Assembly (NCBI GenBank): GCA_964389025.1
Contig: CAYMCQ010000045.1
Location: 1 to 31,955 of the forward strand
DNA length: 31,955 nucleotides
Source of the DNA: CAYMCQ01 sp964389025
Lineage (GTDB): Bacteria > Verrucomicrobiota > Verrucomicrobiia > Limisphaerales > CAYMCQ01
Direction of reading: 5' to 3'
Part shown: piece by piece, positions 1 through 7,897 of the stretch
How the letters are laid out: each line of letters opens with the position of its first letter
How positions within the stretch are numbered: the first letter of the stretch is position 1
The notes under the pieces: model-generated
Databases searched by the model: none
What the model was told of the DNA's origin: nothing
The model's input: the letters and a program-made list of their open reading frames with translations, nothing else
Translations under genes and position numbers: made by a program

Positions 1-1261
1 GGCCTTTCCCAATGCTCACGCCGTTAAATGCGCGTCTCGTCAATTCTGAACTCCCGGCAAACGGCTTCGGCTTTGCACCGAAATTGTAGGCGAAGTTCTT
101 CCAATTGTCGCCGCGCTGATAATTGGTGCCGAGTGCGCCGCTGGGATCGTAGCCGCAGTGCACCATGCAGTTCTCGCAACGCGGGTCGCGCGCGACGCTG
201 TCCACAACGCCGTATTTTTCCCAGTCCACTTTTGTGAGCATTTCCTGGTAGCCATCGTAGTGGCCATCCGTCATGAGGTAACACGGCGCTTTCCAGCCTT
301 TGACATTGTAAGTCGGGATCGCCCACGCGGTGCAGGTCAATTCGCGTTTGCCGGCGAGAAATTCCTGATAAACCGGCGTGCCGAAAATGGTGAAGCGCTC
401 GCCCCATTCCTGAATTTTCGCGAACTTTTCGCGCGTCATCTTGCGCGTGAGGAAAAAATCTTCCGGCTGTTTGTGAAGGCGCTTGACCATGTCCTTTTTG
501 GCGGCGTCGTATTCGTAGCCGGGGGAAATGGTGTGGCCGTCCACTTCGAGCGAAGAAAAATATTCAAACATCTGCTCGATTTCCTTCACGTCCGTCTCTT
601 TGTAAACGGTTGTGTTGGTCGCGACTTGGTAGCCGAGAATCTTCGCCATGCGAATCGCCTCGACGCATTCCTTAAACACGCCTTCGCGCTCGACGATGAG
701 GTCGTGCGTGTATTCGAGGCCGTCAATGTGGACGTTCCAATACATCCACTTGGTCGGACGGATGACGGGCTTCGAAGTTTGGGCGTCGCGGAACTCCGCC
801 CTCCGGGATTTGCGGATGGTCTCGGCGTCTTTGTCGGAAATGAGTTTCTGGTCGAGCAGCGTTTTGATTTTCGGCTCAAGCTCGGGCGAATAAATCGCCG
901 CGAGGTAGTCCTTCATCTTTTTCCGCATGAACATCCCATTCGTGCAGACATAAACGATGCGGCCTTGCTGGAGCAGACCGTCAACGAGTTCCTCAATCTT
1001 CGGATAAATCAGCGGCTCACCGCCGCAAATGGAAACCATCGGCGCATCGCATTCGGCGGCGCTGGCGAGACAGTCCTCCAGCGACATCATGTCTTTGAGG
1101 CTGGTGGAATATTCGCGAATACGACCGCAGCCGGTGCACGTCAAATTGCACGTATGCAGCGGTTCGAGCTGGAGGACGAGCGCAAATTTCGGCGTGCGCC
1201 GGACCTTGTGCTTTATGATGTGCTTGGCGATCTTCGCCGTCAGTGCGAGTGGAAATCGCAT
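1..1261 (-). CDS. hpnH: Radical SAM adenosyl-hopene transferase HpnH, C-terminus cut by window edge
   Basis: HpnH joins a 5'-deoxyadenosyl group to hopene, the first step in making the extended side chain of bacteriohopanepolyols at the inner membrane. The minus frame from ATG 1261 stays open for 420 codons to the window edge. It shows the radical SAM cluster motif CNLTCTGC (Cys38, Cys42, Cys45), GGEP at 80-83, the HpnH-like VHIDG near 173, SPGYEY, and a C-terminal CMVHCGYDPSGA. Family members usually have a short link between the DY motif after the GGEP half and the VHLDG strand; here about 45 extra residues (roughly 120-165) are present, including SRRAEFRDAQ, which is encoded by a palindromic repeat arm (784-805) that also occurs at 7748-7838. 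The gene follows a small lipoprotein gene by 6 bases, so the two probably form an operon. A long open frame on the opposite strand is a shadow. Confidence 0.9.
   Translation of the reverse strand, partial: MRFPLALTAKIAKHIIKHKVRRTPKFALVLQLEPLHTCNLTCTGCGRIREYSTSLKDMMSLEDCLASAAECDAPMVSICGGEPLIYPKIEELVDGLLQQGRIVYVCTNGMFMRKKMKDYLAAIYSPELEPKIKTLLDQKLISDKDAETIRKSRRAEFRDAQTSKPVIRPTKWMYWNVHIDGLEYTHDLIVEREGVFKECVEAIRMAKILGYQVATNTTVYKETDVKEIEQMFEYFSSLEVDGHTISPGYEYDAAKKDMVKRLHKQPEDFFLTRKMTREKFAKIQEWGERFTIFGTPVYQEFLAGKRELTCTAWAIPTYNVKGWKAPCYLMTDGHYDGYQEMLTKVDWEKYGVVDSVARDPRCENCMVHCGYDPSGALGTNYQRGDNWKNFAYNFGAKPKPFAGSSELTRRAFNGVSIGKG
784..805. repeat. Single repeat arm in frame inside hpnH
   Basis: The arm reads CGTCGCGGAACTCCGCC then CTCCG. 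It matches one arm of the inverted pair at 7748-7838 with one or two changes. On the coding strand it encodes RRAEFRDA, inside the stretch that HpnH relatives lack. Confidence 0.75.
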
Positions 1262-1267
1262 ATTGAT

Positions 1268-1477
1268 TTAATCAGCTTGAGCTACAAGTTTGGCCGATTC
1301 CTTGTCCGGAACGGTAACATCAGGCTGCGATGGCTGTGAATCCTTTTGCATCAGGCCGGGCAAAAAAAACGACGCGGGCGAAATGCTATGTGTCTGGTTG
1401 ATGCCGCTGCAACCCGCTCCCAGCAGCATCAGCGCTGCGGACATTGCCAGGAGCAAAAATTTGCAATTAAATCTCAC
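1268..1477 (-). CDS. Small predicted lipoprotein upstream of hpnH
   Basis: No recognised family. Starting at GTG 1477 the product has 69 residues and opens with a textbook lipoprotein signal: VRFNCK, a hydrophobic core (FLLLAMSAALMLL) and the lipobox LGAGC with Cys21 as the predicted lipidated residue. The mature part is short and polar, rich in Ser, Gln, Pro and Asp, with no visible domain. In-frame starts further upstream (ATG 1516, ATG 1525) would overlap the divergent gene and add an unlikely N-region, so GTG 1477 is preferred, though no clear Shine-Dalgarno site decides it. The stop lies 6 bases before the hpnH ATG, suggesting co-transcription; a role linked to hopanoid synthesis or transport is only inference from position. 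Confidence 0.6.
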   Translation of the reverse strand: MRFNCKFLLLAMSAALMLLGAGCSGINQTHSISPASFFLPGLMQKDSQPSQPDVTVPDKESAKLVAQAD

Positions 1478-1503
1478 GGTCACCGAGTATAGGTGGCCGA
1501 AAT

Positions 1504-2334
1504 ATGCGCGCAACATATAATTCATTGGTGTTTTGTCATGGTTCAAAACCGGTTCCGGCGGTTTGTTTCGCGATCTGTGTTCTTTTGACAAATGCCCCGG
1601 CTCAAACAAACTCAAACCCTTCCGCGACCAATGCCGTGCCGCCAAGCTTCGCCGCCCGCGCGGAAACTGTTTTCCGCGCCGCGCAAAAAAAATCCCGCAG
1701 CGAACCGCGCAACAACGAGGCCGCGTGGCGATTTGCCAGCGCCGCTTTCGACTTCGCCGAGGTCGCGAAGAACGACGGAAAGCGCGAGGAAATAGCGAAC
1801 GAAGGGATTTACGCGTGCCGGCGGGTCATCGAGCGCGAGCGGACCAACGCCGCGGCGCATTATTATCTGGCGATGAACCTCGGCCAGGTTGCGCGGACGA
1901 AATCCGTCGGCGCGCTGAAACTCGTCAACGAGATGGAGCGGGAGTTCGGGCTGGCCGGCTCGCTCAACGAAAAATTCGATTACGCCGGGCCGGACAGGAA
2001 CCTCGGACGGCTCTACTTCGAAGCGCCCGGCTGGCCTGTGAGCGTCGGCAGCCGCATCAAAGCGCGGCAACATCTGCAACGCGCCGTCCAGCTTGCGCCG
2101 AATTATCCCGAGAACCACTTGAACCTTATCGAGGCGTGGTTGAAATGGGCCGACCGAAAAAAGCTGGAGCGGGATATGAAGACGACTGAAGAGTTATGGC
2201 CGAAAGCGAAACAGGAATTTGCGGGCGAAGAATGGGAATCAAGCTGGGCGGATTGGGAACAGCGCTGGAAAAACATCAAAAGCAAAGCGGGAGAGATTCC
2301 AAAACAAATCAAATCACCGGCGGATAAGAATTAG
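1504..2334 (+). CDS. Secreted TPR-like protein resembling TatT (TRAP transporter T component)
   Basis: The 276-residue product opens with a likely signal peptide (hydrophobic VPAVCFAICVLL, cleavage after NAPAQ). The rest is alpha-helical and TPR-like: helices around AWRFASAAFDFAEVA, a segment GIYACRRVIERE then AAHYYLAMNLGQVAR, and a final unit with LQRAVQLAPNYPENHLNL. The order of helices and the conserved-looking YFEAPGWPVSVGS loop recall TatT-type periplasmic TPR proteins; this is a family-level guess from pattern, not a confirmed match. ATG 1504 is the first start, but a TATAAT at 1516-1521 would place the transcript start near 1528, where TTG 1525 or GTG 1528 also precede the signal peptide. 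It runs divergently from the lipoprotein-hpnH pair and converges on the Ig-like protein gene. Confidence 0.7.
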   Translation: MRATYNSLVFCHGSKPVPAVCFAICVLLTNAPAQTNSNPSATNAVPPSFAARAETVFRAAQKKSRSEPRNNEAAWRFASAAFDFAEVAKNDGKREEIANEGIYACRRVIERERTNAAAHYYLAMNLGQVARTKSVGALKLVNEMEREFGLAGSLNEKFDYAGPDRNLGRLYFEAPGWPVSVGSRIKARQHLQRAVQLAPNYPENHLNLIEAWLKWADRKKLERDMKTTEELWPKAKQEFAGEEWESSWADWEQRWKNIKSKAGEIPKQIKSPADKN

Positions 2335-2421
2335 CGAGGATGCACTTTCCAAGTTCTTCGGAAGATTTATTTCCGCGCCAGAAAATCTGCCATCGCCAGA
2401 TTCTGCACGCGACTTCTGTTT

Positions 2422-5121
2422 TTACTCCCCGAAATAAACCTGCCCACTTTGATTTGTTCCGAGGAAAAAGCCGAAGCCTGCATTTTCTTTTTGCGAAACT
2501 GCACCTTTGAATGAAATGGTTTCGCCGCTCGCCGGGTCAGTGGCTTTGCCTTTGAACAATCCTGTCGGCAACGTGATCGTCAAAGCAAGTTTGTTGCTGT
2601 CGAGGTTTGTGACCTTGTTGTCCGCGCCGAGAACAACGTCGTTGCTGAAACTTTGCGACAGATTTCCGCCTGTCAGCAAAACGATTGCATCCGAGAAATT
2701 CAGGACTCGATTGCCGGGAAGCGGCGGGGTGTAGAACGAACCTGCAACGATTGTGTCGTTGGTGAAACCAGCCGGATAAAGTTTTGCCAGCGAGTTCGCC
2801 TTCTTGATCCAACTCATGTCGCCGGAGAATTCCTTGATGCCGCTGTTGGTGAAAGTCACCCAACTTAGGACCGCGCCGCTTCCATTGTAAATCGAATCGT
2901 AAAACGGCCATTGGCCGTTCTTCGAGAGTGAAGTCTTTTGCGAAATCTTCGTTCCGTCTCCCAAAGTTCCCTTCAACGAAACTTTCCCGCCGGCATCCAC
3001 CGTGACGGTTCCGAATCCGTCGCCGCCGGGACTTGCTGCCGGATCAGGATTTCCCGGAATGTGCATCGTGTATCTGCCGGTTTGCGGCGCGGGATTGAGC
3101 GTGGCGTTGAAGACGGCGCGGTCGCCACTGAGCGCGGCGAGCCATGTCCCGTCGCTGACAGTCCCAAAAACCTGGTCGGTCTGGTTGGTCAGATCCGTCG
3201 CGAATGAAAGTTGCAGGGGCGAAAGACCGGAGCGCGTGATCGTGGCGCTCGCGGTGCCTTGAAGATTGAAGATTCCCGCGCCGGCGTATTTCGCGCCTGC
3301 CAATTGCAGCTTGCAACTGAACGCGCCCTTGTCCGTGAGCTTGAGCGTGAAAAATCCCGAGGACTGGTGTTCGACGCCGTTGGTGCGGTAGAAAAGCCCC
3401 GAGTATGTCCCCTTGCGTGGGATGAACGGATTGGGGATGAAATTTACACGCAGCACAAGGTTGGATTGCATGGTGAACGTCACCTTTGGATTTGTTGAAA
3501 TGACTCCGCCAGCCCAGTCGGCAAACACCTGGCCGGCTCCCGGTCTGGCTTTGACGGTGTATTGTTTTCCGATCTCGAGCAACTGCCCGCCGATGTTCGG
3601 CGTCACGCTGCCGACTCCGCTTGTGATCAGCGTGAGCCGGTCGGACCGCACATAAACAAACCTGCGGGCGACCGTCGTCGCGGAATAATTGCCGGAAGAA
3701 TCGCGGCTGCGCACGCGGAAAATATTTGTTCCCGGTCTCGTAAGCGGGATGGTGACCGCCCAATTGGTCGTGCCATTGGCAGGCTGCTGGTTGGCATCGT
3801 TCAGGGTTTGATCGAGCGTCCAATAGACGGCGTCAACTCGGGCATTGTCGGTGGCCGTTCCACGAACCACGAGAACGGCGTTGCTGTTGCGCGAACCGTC
3901 GGCAGGTGACGTGATGGCGATTGTCGGCCGTTCAGTTTCGACAACGACAATGAGATTTGCGTCGTTGCTGTCCACAGTATCGGCTTCATTGCTGATGGTC
4001 ACCGAGTAAGCTCCGTTCTGGCTGGTGGATGTGGCCAGAAACGTGTAAACGCTGTTTGTTGCGCCGGGAATGTCGTCGCCATTAAAATGCCACTGATAAG
4101 AAAGCGGCGCGGTGCCAGAAGCGTTGACGGTGAACGTGGCGTTTTGGCGGACAGGAACGCTTTTGCTTTGAGGCTGAAAGTTGATTGTTGGGGGGACAAG
4201 CACGGTCAGATGGATTTCAGAACTGATGGCTTTGATGGCCGACGGGCTGGCTGCGTTGACGGCGGTGCTTTGGACAACAACGGAATAATCCGCCGCATCT
4301 CCCGGCATCGCATCGTAAATGGCGAGAAAGTCATCCGTTTCACCGGTCATTGCCAGTCCGTTTTTTCGCCATTGATACGTCAAATCATCCGATCCCTCGG
4401 CGTCCACGCTGAAGATGGCGCTCTCTCCCTGCACGATGCGCCCATCATCCGGCTCAACCGTCACGAAGTTTATCGTCGGCGGAATGACAACAGTCAAAGT
4501 GGCGATGTCGCTGTAAACATCCTCGCCTGTGAACACCGTCGCCGGGTTTGAAACGGAGACTTGATAATCTCCTTCATCGTCGGGAGATACGTTGAGGATC
4601 GTCAGGTTCGTCGAGGTCGCGTCGGAAATCCGGCTGCTATTCGTGAGCGCCTCCCCGTCGTGATACCATTGATAAGTCACCGGCTGTGTCGGCGGGCCTA
4701 AAATACTCACCCTGACCGTGAAAGTCACGTTGCTGCCGAGGATTTTCGTTTGGGTCTGCGGCTGGACAACGATCGTCGGTGGAACATAAACCGTGATAAC
4801 TGCCACCACGCTGGTCACTGTTCCTGCGCAATTTTGAACGCGCACCGTGTAACTTCCCGCGTTAGAGGCTTGAACCGGATCAAATTCTAAAAATGAATCT
4901 GTCTTGCCGGCAATCGCGTTGTTGTTTTTCCGCCACTGGTAAGTCATCGGACACGATGGGTTGTCTGTCCCGCTGGCGGCCACAGCGAGTATGATCGCGT
5001 CACCCACCACGTTGGTCTGGCTCTCAGGCTGCGTCGCGATGATGGGCGGAACATTGGTCTGGCCAAAACAGGAAAACGTGCCCGCAAGGATCACTGCGTA
5101 GAAGAGCTGATGCAGTTTCAT
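2422..5121 (-). CDS. Secreted multi-domain protein with four Ig-like repeats and an InlB-type repeat
   Basis: 899 residues from ATG 5121, with a signal peptide (MKLHQLFYAVILAGTFSCFG). Four Ig-like domains follow at about 25-112, 113-212, 213-308 and 309-393; each begins with a PPxI strand and carries the hallmark YQW (WRKN, WYHD, WRKN, WHFN) and a late GxYxV strand. Residues 394-490 form a different Ig-like domain (IAITSPADGS, RGTATDN), and 491-562 look like a divergent InlB B-repeat (GVGSVTPNIGG, FADWAGG). The last 340 residues contain recurring GTYSGLFY-like and F-G beta segments typical of verrucomicrobial secreted proteins. No catalytic motif is visible, so a role in adhesion or surface binding is inferred. 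It is probably transcribed alone; the 120 bases between its start and the carbamoyltransferase stop show no clear regulatory site. Confidence 0.85.
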   Translation of the reverse strand: MKLHQLFYAVILAGTFSCFGQTNVPPIIATQPESQTNVVGDAIILAVAASGTDNPSCPMTYQWRKNNNAIAGKTDSFLEFDPVQASNAGSYTVRVQNCAGTVTSVVAVITVYVPPTIVVQPQTQTKILGSNVTFTVRVSILGPPTQPVTYQWYHDGEALTNSSRISDATSTNLTILNVSPDDEGDYQVSVSNPATVFTGEDVYSDIATLTVVIPPTINFVTVEPDDGRIVQGESAIFSVDAEGSDDLTYQWRKNGLAMTGETDDFLAIYDAMPGDAADYSVVVQSTAVNAASPSAIKAISSEIHLTVLVPPTINFQPQSKSVPVRQNATFTVNASGTAPLSYQWHFNGDDIPGATNSVYTFLATSTSQNGAYSVTISNEADTVDSNDANLIVVVETERPTIAITSPADGSRNSNAVLVVRGTATDNARVDAVYWTLDQTLNDANQQPANGTTNWAVTIPLTRPGTNIFRVRSRDSSGNYSATTVARRFVYVRSDRLTLITSGVGSVTPNIGGQLLEIGKQYTVKARPGAGQVFADWAGGVISTNPKVTFTMQSNLVLRVNFIPNPFIPRKGTYSGLFYRTNGVEHQSSGFFTLKLTDKGAFSCKLQLAGAKYAGAGIFNLQGTASATITRSGLSPLQLSFATDLTNQTDQVFGTVSDGTWLAALSGDRAVFNATLNPAPQTGRYTMHIPGNPDPAASPGGDGFGTVTVDAGGKVSLKGTLGDGTKISQKTSLSKNGQWPFYDSIYNGSGAVLSWVTFTNSGIKEFSGDMSWIKKANSLAKLYPAGFTNDTIVAGSFYTPPLPGNRVLNFSDAIVLLTGGNLSQSFSNDVVLGADNKVTNLDSNKLALTITLPTGLFKGKATDPASGETISFKGAVSQKENAGFGFFLGTNQSGQVYFGE

Positions 5122-5241
5122 TGGACTTTCTTTCTGACGCGAACTTACAATTCCCGTGATTTGAACTTTAGGCTATTCTCCCGGCGCGGGTGTTCAAGGA
5201 TAAACAGAGAACCATCTGCGGACAACGAACCTTCCCTCGGG

Positions 5242-7038
5242 CTAACTTGTTTTGCGCACCAAAAAATCCCCCATCGCCAAGTTTTGTAAATCGCTTCCGT
5301 AAAACATGTTCAGGGCGTCGTCCGGCGAACAAACCATCGGCTCGCCGCGACGGTTCAAGGACGTGTTCAGCAAAACGGGGATGCCCGTCTTCGCCTCGAA
5401 TTTTTTCAGCAGCTCGAAATAACGCGGATTGCTTTTGGCCGTCACGATTTGCGGACGCGCGGTGCCGTCTTTGTGGACGACTTCGGGAATTTTCGCCTTC
5501 CAGCTTTCCGCAACGTCGAACGTGAACGTCATGTAGGGCGACGGATGCGGCGTCTGCAAAATTTCCGCCGCGACGCGGTCGAGCATCGAAGGACAGAACG
5601 GCCGCCAGCGTTCGCGGTATTTGATCTGCGCGTTGATCAAGTCGGCGACACCGCGCGATGCGGGATTGCCGAGGATGCTGCGGTTGCCGAGCGAGCGCGG
5701 GCCAAATTCCATCCGTCCTTGAAACCACGACACGACTTCACCCTTCGCCAGCAGTTCGGCGGCAACGTCGGTGATGAAAGAAACTTTTTCGTAGCGGACG
5801 TTTCGCTTCTTCAGCACAGCTTCGATTTCGTCAGCAGAATATTCCGGGCCGAGGTAGGCGTGTTCCATCGGCCGGATCGTGTCGCCGAGTTGATGCGCCG
5901 CGTAAGTCGCCGCGCCGAGCGCAGTGCCAGCGTCGCTCGCGGCGGGCTGGACAAACAGTTCAAATCCAGGCGGCTGCGATTGGATGATGCGCTGGTTCGC
6001 CTTCACGTTCAGCGCCACGCCGCCCGCGTAGCAAAGCCGTTTTGTCTTGGCGATTTGTTCGCCGAGATAAAATTTCATCAGCGCGAGGATGATTTCCTCA
6101 AGCTCGCGCTGAACCGCAGCCGCGATGTGGACATAAGGCTCGTCAATCTCATCGCCTTCACGCGGCGCGCCCCAAAGCTCCGTGAGCTTCGGCGAAAAAT
6201 ATGTCCCGCGCCGATTCAGTGGTAGCACAGGCATCTTGCCTGCGTGTTTCTGCTCCGGTTCGCACAGGCAAGATGCCTGTGCCACTACCGGACGTTTGTA
6301 GCGCCGCCAGCCGATGCAGTTCACGAGGCGAGTATTGATCTCGAAACCACGCTCGTTCCAGCGAACGAGCTTCTTCACATCGAATTTGCCCGCGTCGCCG
6401 TAGGGAGCCATGCCCATGACTTTGAATTCACCGTCGAGCATTTCGAAGCCGAGAAATTCCGTGACCGCGCCGAACATTCCGCCTAGGGAATCCGGCGCAA
6501 AAAATTCCTTGATGGGGCGGATGTTCCCGCCGTCACCCGCGCCGAACCACGTCGTGCAATATTCACCCACGCCGTCAATGCTCATGATGGCCGCGTCCTT
6601 GTAGCCGGAAACGTGATACGCGCTGGAAGCGTGCGCGAGGTGATGCTCGACGGGAACAAATTTTATTTTGCGCGGCTCGATGCCAATTTTTTCCAGCATC
6701 GCCAAAACATTTTTCGCGTTGCGGCGGTAGCGGCGATTCCCATTGAGCAAAGCCGTGAGAGCGCGGTCGGGCGCGTAAAGATGTCGCGCCGCGAAATGCC
6801 ATCGCGCCGGCGAAAAAATGCTGATGGGCGCGAAGGGGATGGCAACGGCTTGGACATCGCCGGGTTTCAGTCCGGCTTGTTTCAGGCAGAACAGCGAGGC
6901 GAGTTCAGCCTGTTTTCCTTTGGCGTGTTTGTCGCGAAGGAATCGTTCTTCTTCCGCCGCCGCCACGACTTTTCCATCCACGACGAGCGCCGCCGCCGGA
7001 TCGTGCCCGACCGCGCCGCCCAAACCGAGGACGATCAT
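5242..7038 (-). CDS. NodU/CmcH-family carbamoyltransferase with an in-frame repeat insertion
   Basis: These enzymes transfer carbamoyl from carbamoyl phosphate, via carbamoyl-adenylate, to hydroxyl groups of sugars or secondary metabolites. The start is ATG 7038, which overlaps the preceding methyltransferase stop as ATGA and gives 598 residues, normal for the family. Visible features are the N-terminal LGLGGAVGHDPAAAL, the metal-binding EHHLAHASSAY, the SIDGVGEY nucleotide-fold strand, YAGGVALNVKAN, and the C-terminal FGPRSLGNRSIL and YRERWRPFCPSML segments. Residues about 251-273 (VVAQASCLC to AGKMPVLPL) are foreign-looking and encoded by a paired palindromic repeat at 6219-6289, with family sequence resuming on both sides in the same frame. 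The acceptor is unknown; coupling with the methyltransferase suggests both modify the same glycan or metabolite. Confidence 0.88.
   Translation of the reverse strand: MIVLGLGGAVGHDPAAALVVDGKVVAAAEEERFLRDKHAKGKQAELASLFCLKQAGLKPGDVQAVAIPFAPISIFSPARWHFAARHLYAPDRALTALLNGNRRYRRNAKNVLAMLEKIGIEPRKIKFVPVEHHLAHASSAYHVSGYKDAAIMSIDGVGEYCTTWFGAGDGGNIRPIKEFFAPDSLGGMFGAVTEFLGFEMLDGEFKVMGMAPYGDAGKFDVKKLVRWNERGFEINTRLVNCIGWRRYKRPVVAQASCLCEPEQKHAGKMPVLPLNRRGTYFSPKLTELWGAPREGDEIDEPYVHIAAAVQRELEEIILALMKFYLGEQIAKTKRLCYAGGVALNVKANQRIIQSQPPGFELFVQPAASDAGTALGAATYAAHQLGDTIRPMEHAYLGPEYSADEIEAVLKKRNVRYEKVSFITDVAAELLAKGEVVSWFQGRMEFGPRSLGNRSILGNPASRGVADLINAQIKYRERWRPFCPSMLDRVAAEILQTPHPSPYMTFTFDVAESWKAKIPEVVHKDGTARPQIVTAKSNPRYFELLKKFEAKTGIPVLLNTSLNRRGEPMVCSPDDALNMFYGSDLQNLAMGDFLVRKTS
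6219..6289. repeat. REP pair in frame inside the carbamoyltransferase gene
   Basis: Two inverted arms: GTAGCACAGGCATCTTGCC at 6222 onward and CACAGGCAAGATGCCTGTG at 6263 onward, with a 20-base spacer. Each arm is itself a palindrome CAGGC-ATCTT-GCCTG, the same plan as the REP arms in dinG. Coded residues are VVAQASCLC to AGKMPVLPL. Confidence 0.85.
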
Positions 7039-7691
7039 GGCTTCGATTCTCCGGCGCGCTCGAACAGCGCGAGGTGCATGGTGTGGATGAGCGGCAATTG
7101 CGCGAAATCCCTGACGAGTTGGAAGCCGGCCTTCTGAAAATAACCTTCTAATTCGAACAGAGGCGTGGAAAATTTCTGCGATTTTTTTCCGCCGAACGCC
7201 TGCCGCAGTTTTCGTTTCAGCGACGTGATTGACCTCGGGCTGAAATAAGAAAGCACGACGTATTTGCGCGCGACACGGCAAAGCTCCATGACGGCGCGCT
7301 GGCGGATTTCAGGCGTTGGAAAATGATGGAACAGCCGAAAGCTGATGACGGAATCGAACGCGCGGTCTTGATACGCCAGCTTCTCGATGTCCTGCCGCTC
7401 GATGGCGCAGTTCAATCTCTCAGCCGAAATATTTTCGCGCGCGATGGCAATCATGGGATCCGACAAGTCCGCCGCCGTCATATTGTAGCCACTTTTTGCG
7501 AGATGAATCGTCACGCGCCCGCCACCGCATGGCACGTCGAGCACGCGATGCGTCTTCGGCACGCCCGCGAACGCCCGATCCACGAGGCGCATTTCTGCGA
7601 GATGCTTCCCCGCCTTGACCATTTGATATTGCCGTGACTTCCGCTCGTCGTATTTCGTCCGGCCGCGATAGGCCGCAGTGGATTGTGCCAT
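7035..7691 (-). CDS. Class I SAM-dependent methyltransferase
   Basis: The 218-residue product has a Rossmann-type SAM-binding motif VLDVPCGGGR at 50-59, an acidic end of the second strand (AADLSDP), and the FDSVISFRLFHHF strand typical of the Methyltransf_11/25 type. The substrate is not evident. Start ATG 7691 is the only good one. The stop codon TGA overlaps the ATG of the carbamoyltransferase, so the pair is probably translationally coupled and may act on one substrate. A paralogous methyltransferase starts divergently at 7898: both share the VLDVPxGxGR motif and the RxVARKYVVxSxF segment, pointing to an old duplication. Confidence 0.85.
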   Translation of the reverse strand: MAQSTAAYRGRTKYDERKSRQYQMVKAGKHLAEMRLVDRAFAGVPKTHRVLDVPCGGGRVTIHLAKSGYNMTAADLSDPMIAIARENISAERLNCAIERQDIEKLAYQDRAFDSVISFRLFHHFPTPEIRQRAVMELCRVARKYVVLSYFSPRSITSLKRKLRQAFGGKKSQKFSTPLFELEGYFQKAGFQLVRDFAQLPLIHTMHLALFERAGESKP

Positions 7692-7747
7692 TTGCGGAAA
7701 AATTATGCGGCAATTTGATTGAAGGCCAGCGATTTCCTTGCCGTGTC

Positions 7748-7838
7748 CGGAGGGCGGAGTTCCACGACGCCCATATCAACCCTTCGAGGGGCCTTTTGAG
7801 GGAAAGATTTTCAGGGTGTCGTGGAACTCCGCCCTCCG
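7748..7838. repeat. Inverted repeat pair between divergent methyltransferase genes
   Basis: Arms CGGAGGGCGGAGTTCCACG (7748 onward) and GTGGAACTCCGCCCTCCG (ending 7838) are near-perfect reverse complements, about 25 bases each with a 41-base spacer containing CCCTTCGAGGGG. One arm recurs in hpnH. It fills much of the 206-base divergent control region, before the promoter-like site at 7860. Confidence 0.88.
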
Positions 7839-7859
7839 AATCAAACAGAACGTATTGAA

Positions 7860-7889
7860 TTGTCTGCGCCGCCGGGTCTGTTCTATTTT
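7860..7889 (+). promoter_or_regulatory. Possible promoter for the methyltransferase at 7898
   Basis: TTGTCT at 7860-7865 and TATTTT at 7884-7889 with an 18-base spacer. The start of transcription would be within two or three bases of GTG 7898. Confidence 0.3.
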
Positions 7890-7897
7890 GGCGCAAC

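Noticed and set aside
158..1339. Long plus-strand frame of 393 codons
   Set aside because: It is antisense to hpnH, which has clear radical SAM and HpnH motifs; the plus-strand translation has no recognisable domain and is rich in Arg, Phe and His as expected for a shadow.
2335..2421. Terminator hairpin between the TPR-like and Ig-like genes
   Set aside because: I see no convincing stem followed by T-run in this short convergent gap.
5449..6225. Plus-strand frame of 258 codons
   Set aside because: It is antisense to the carbamoyltransferase, which shows all family motifs.
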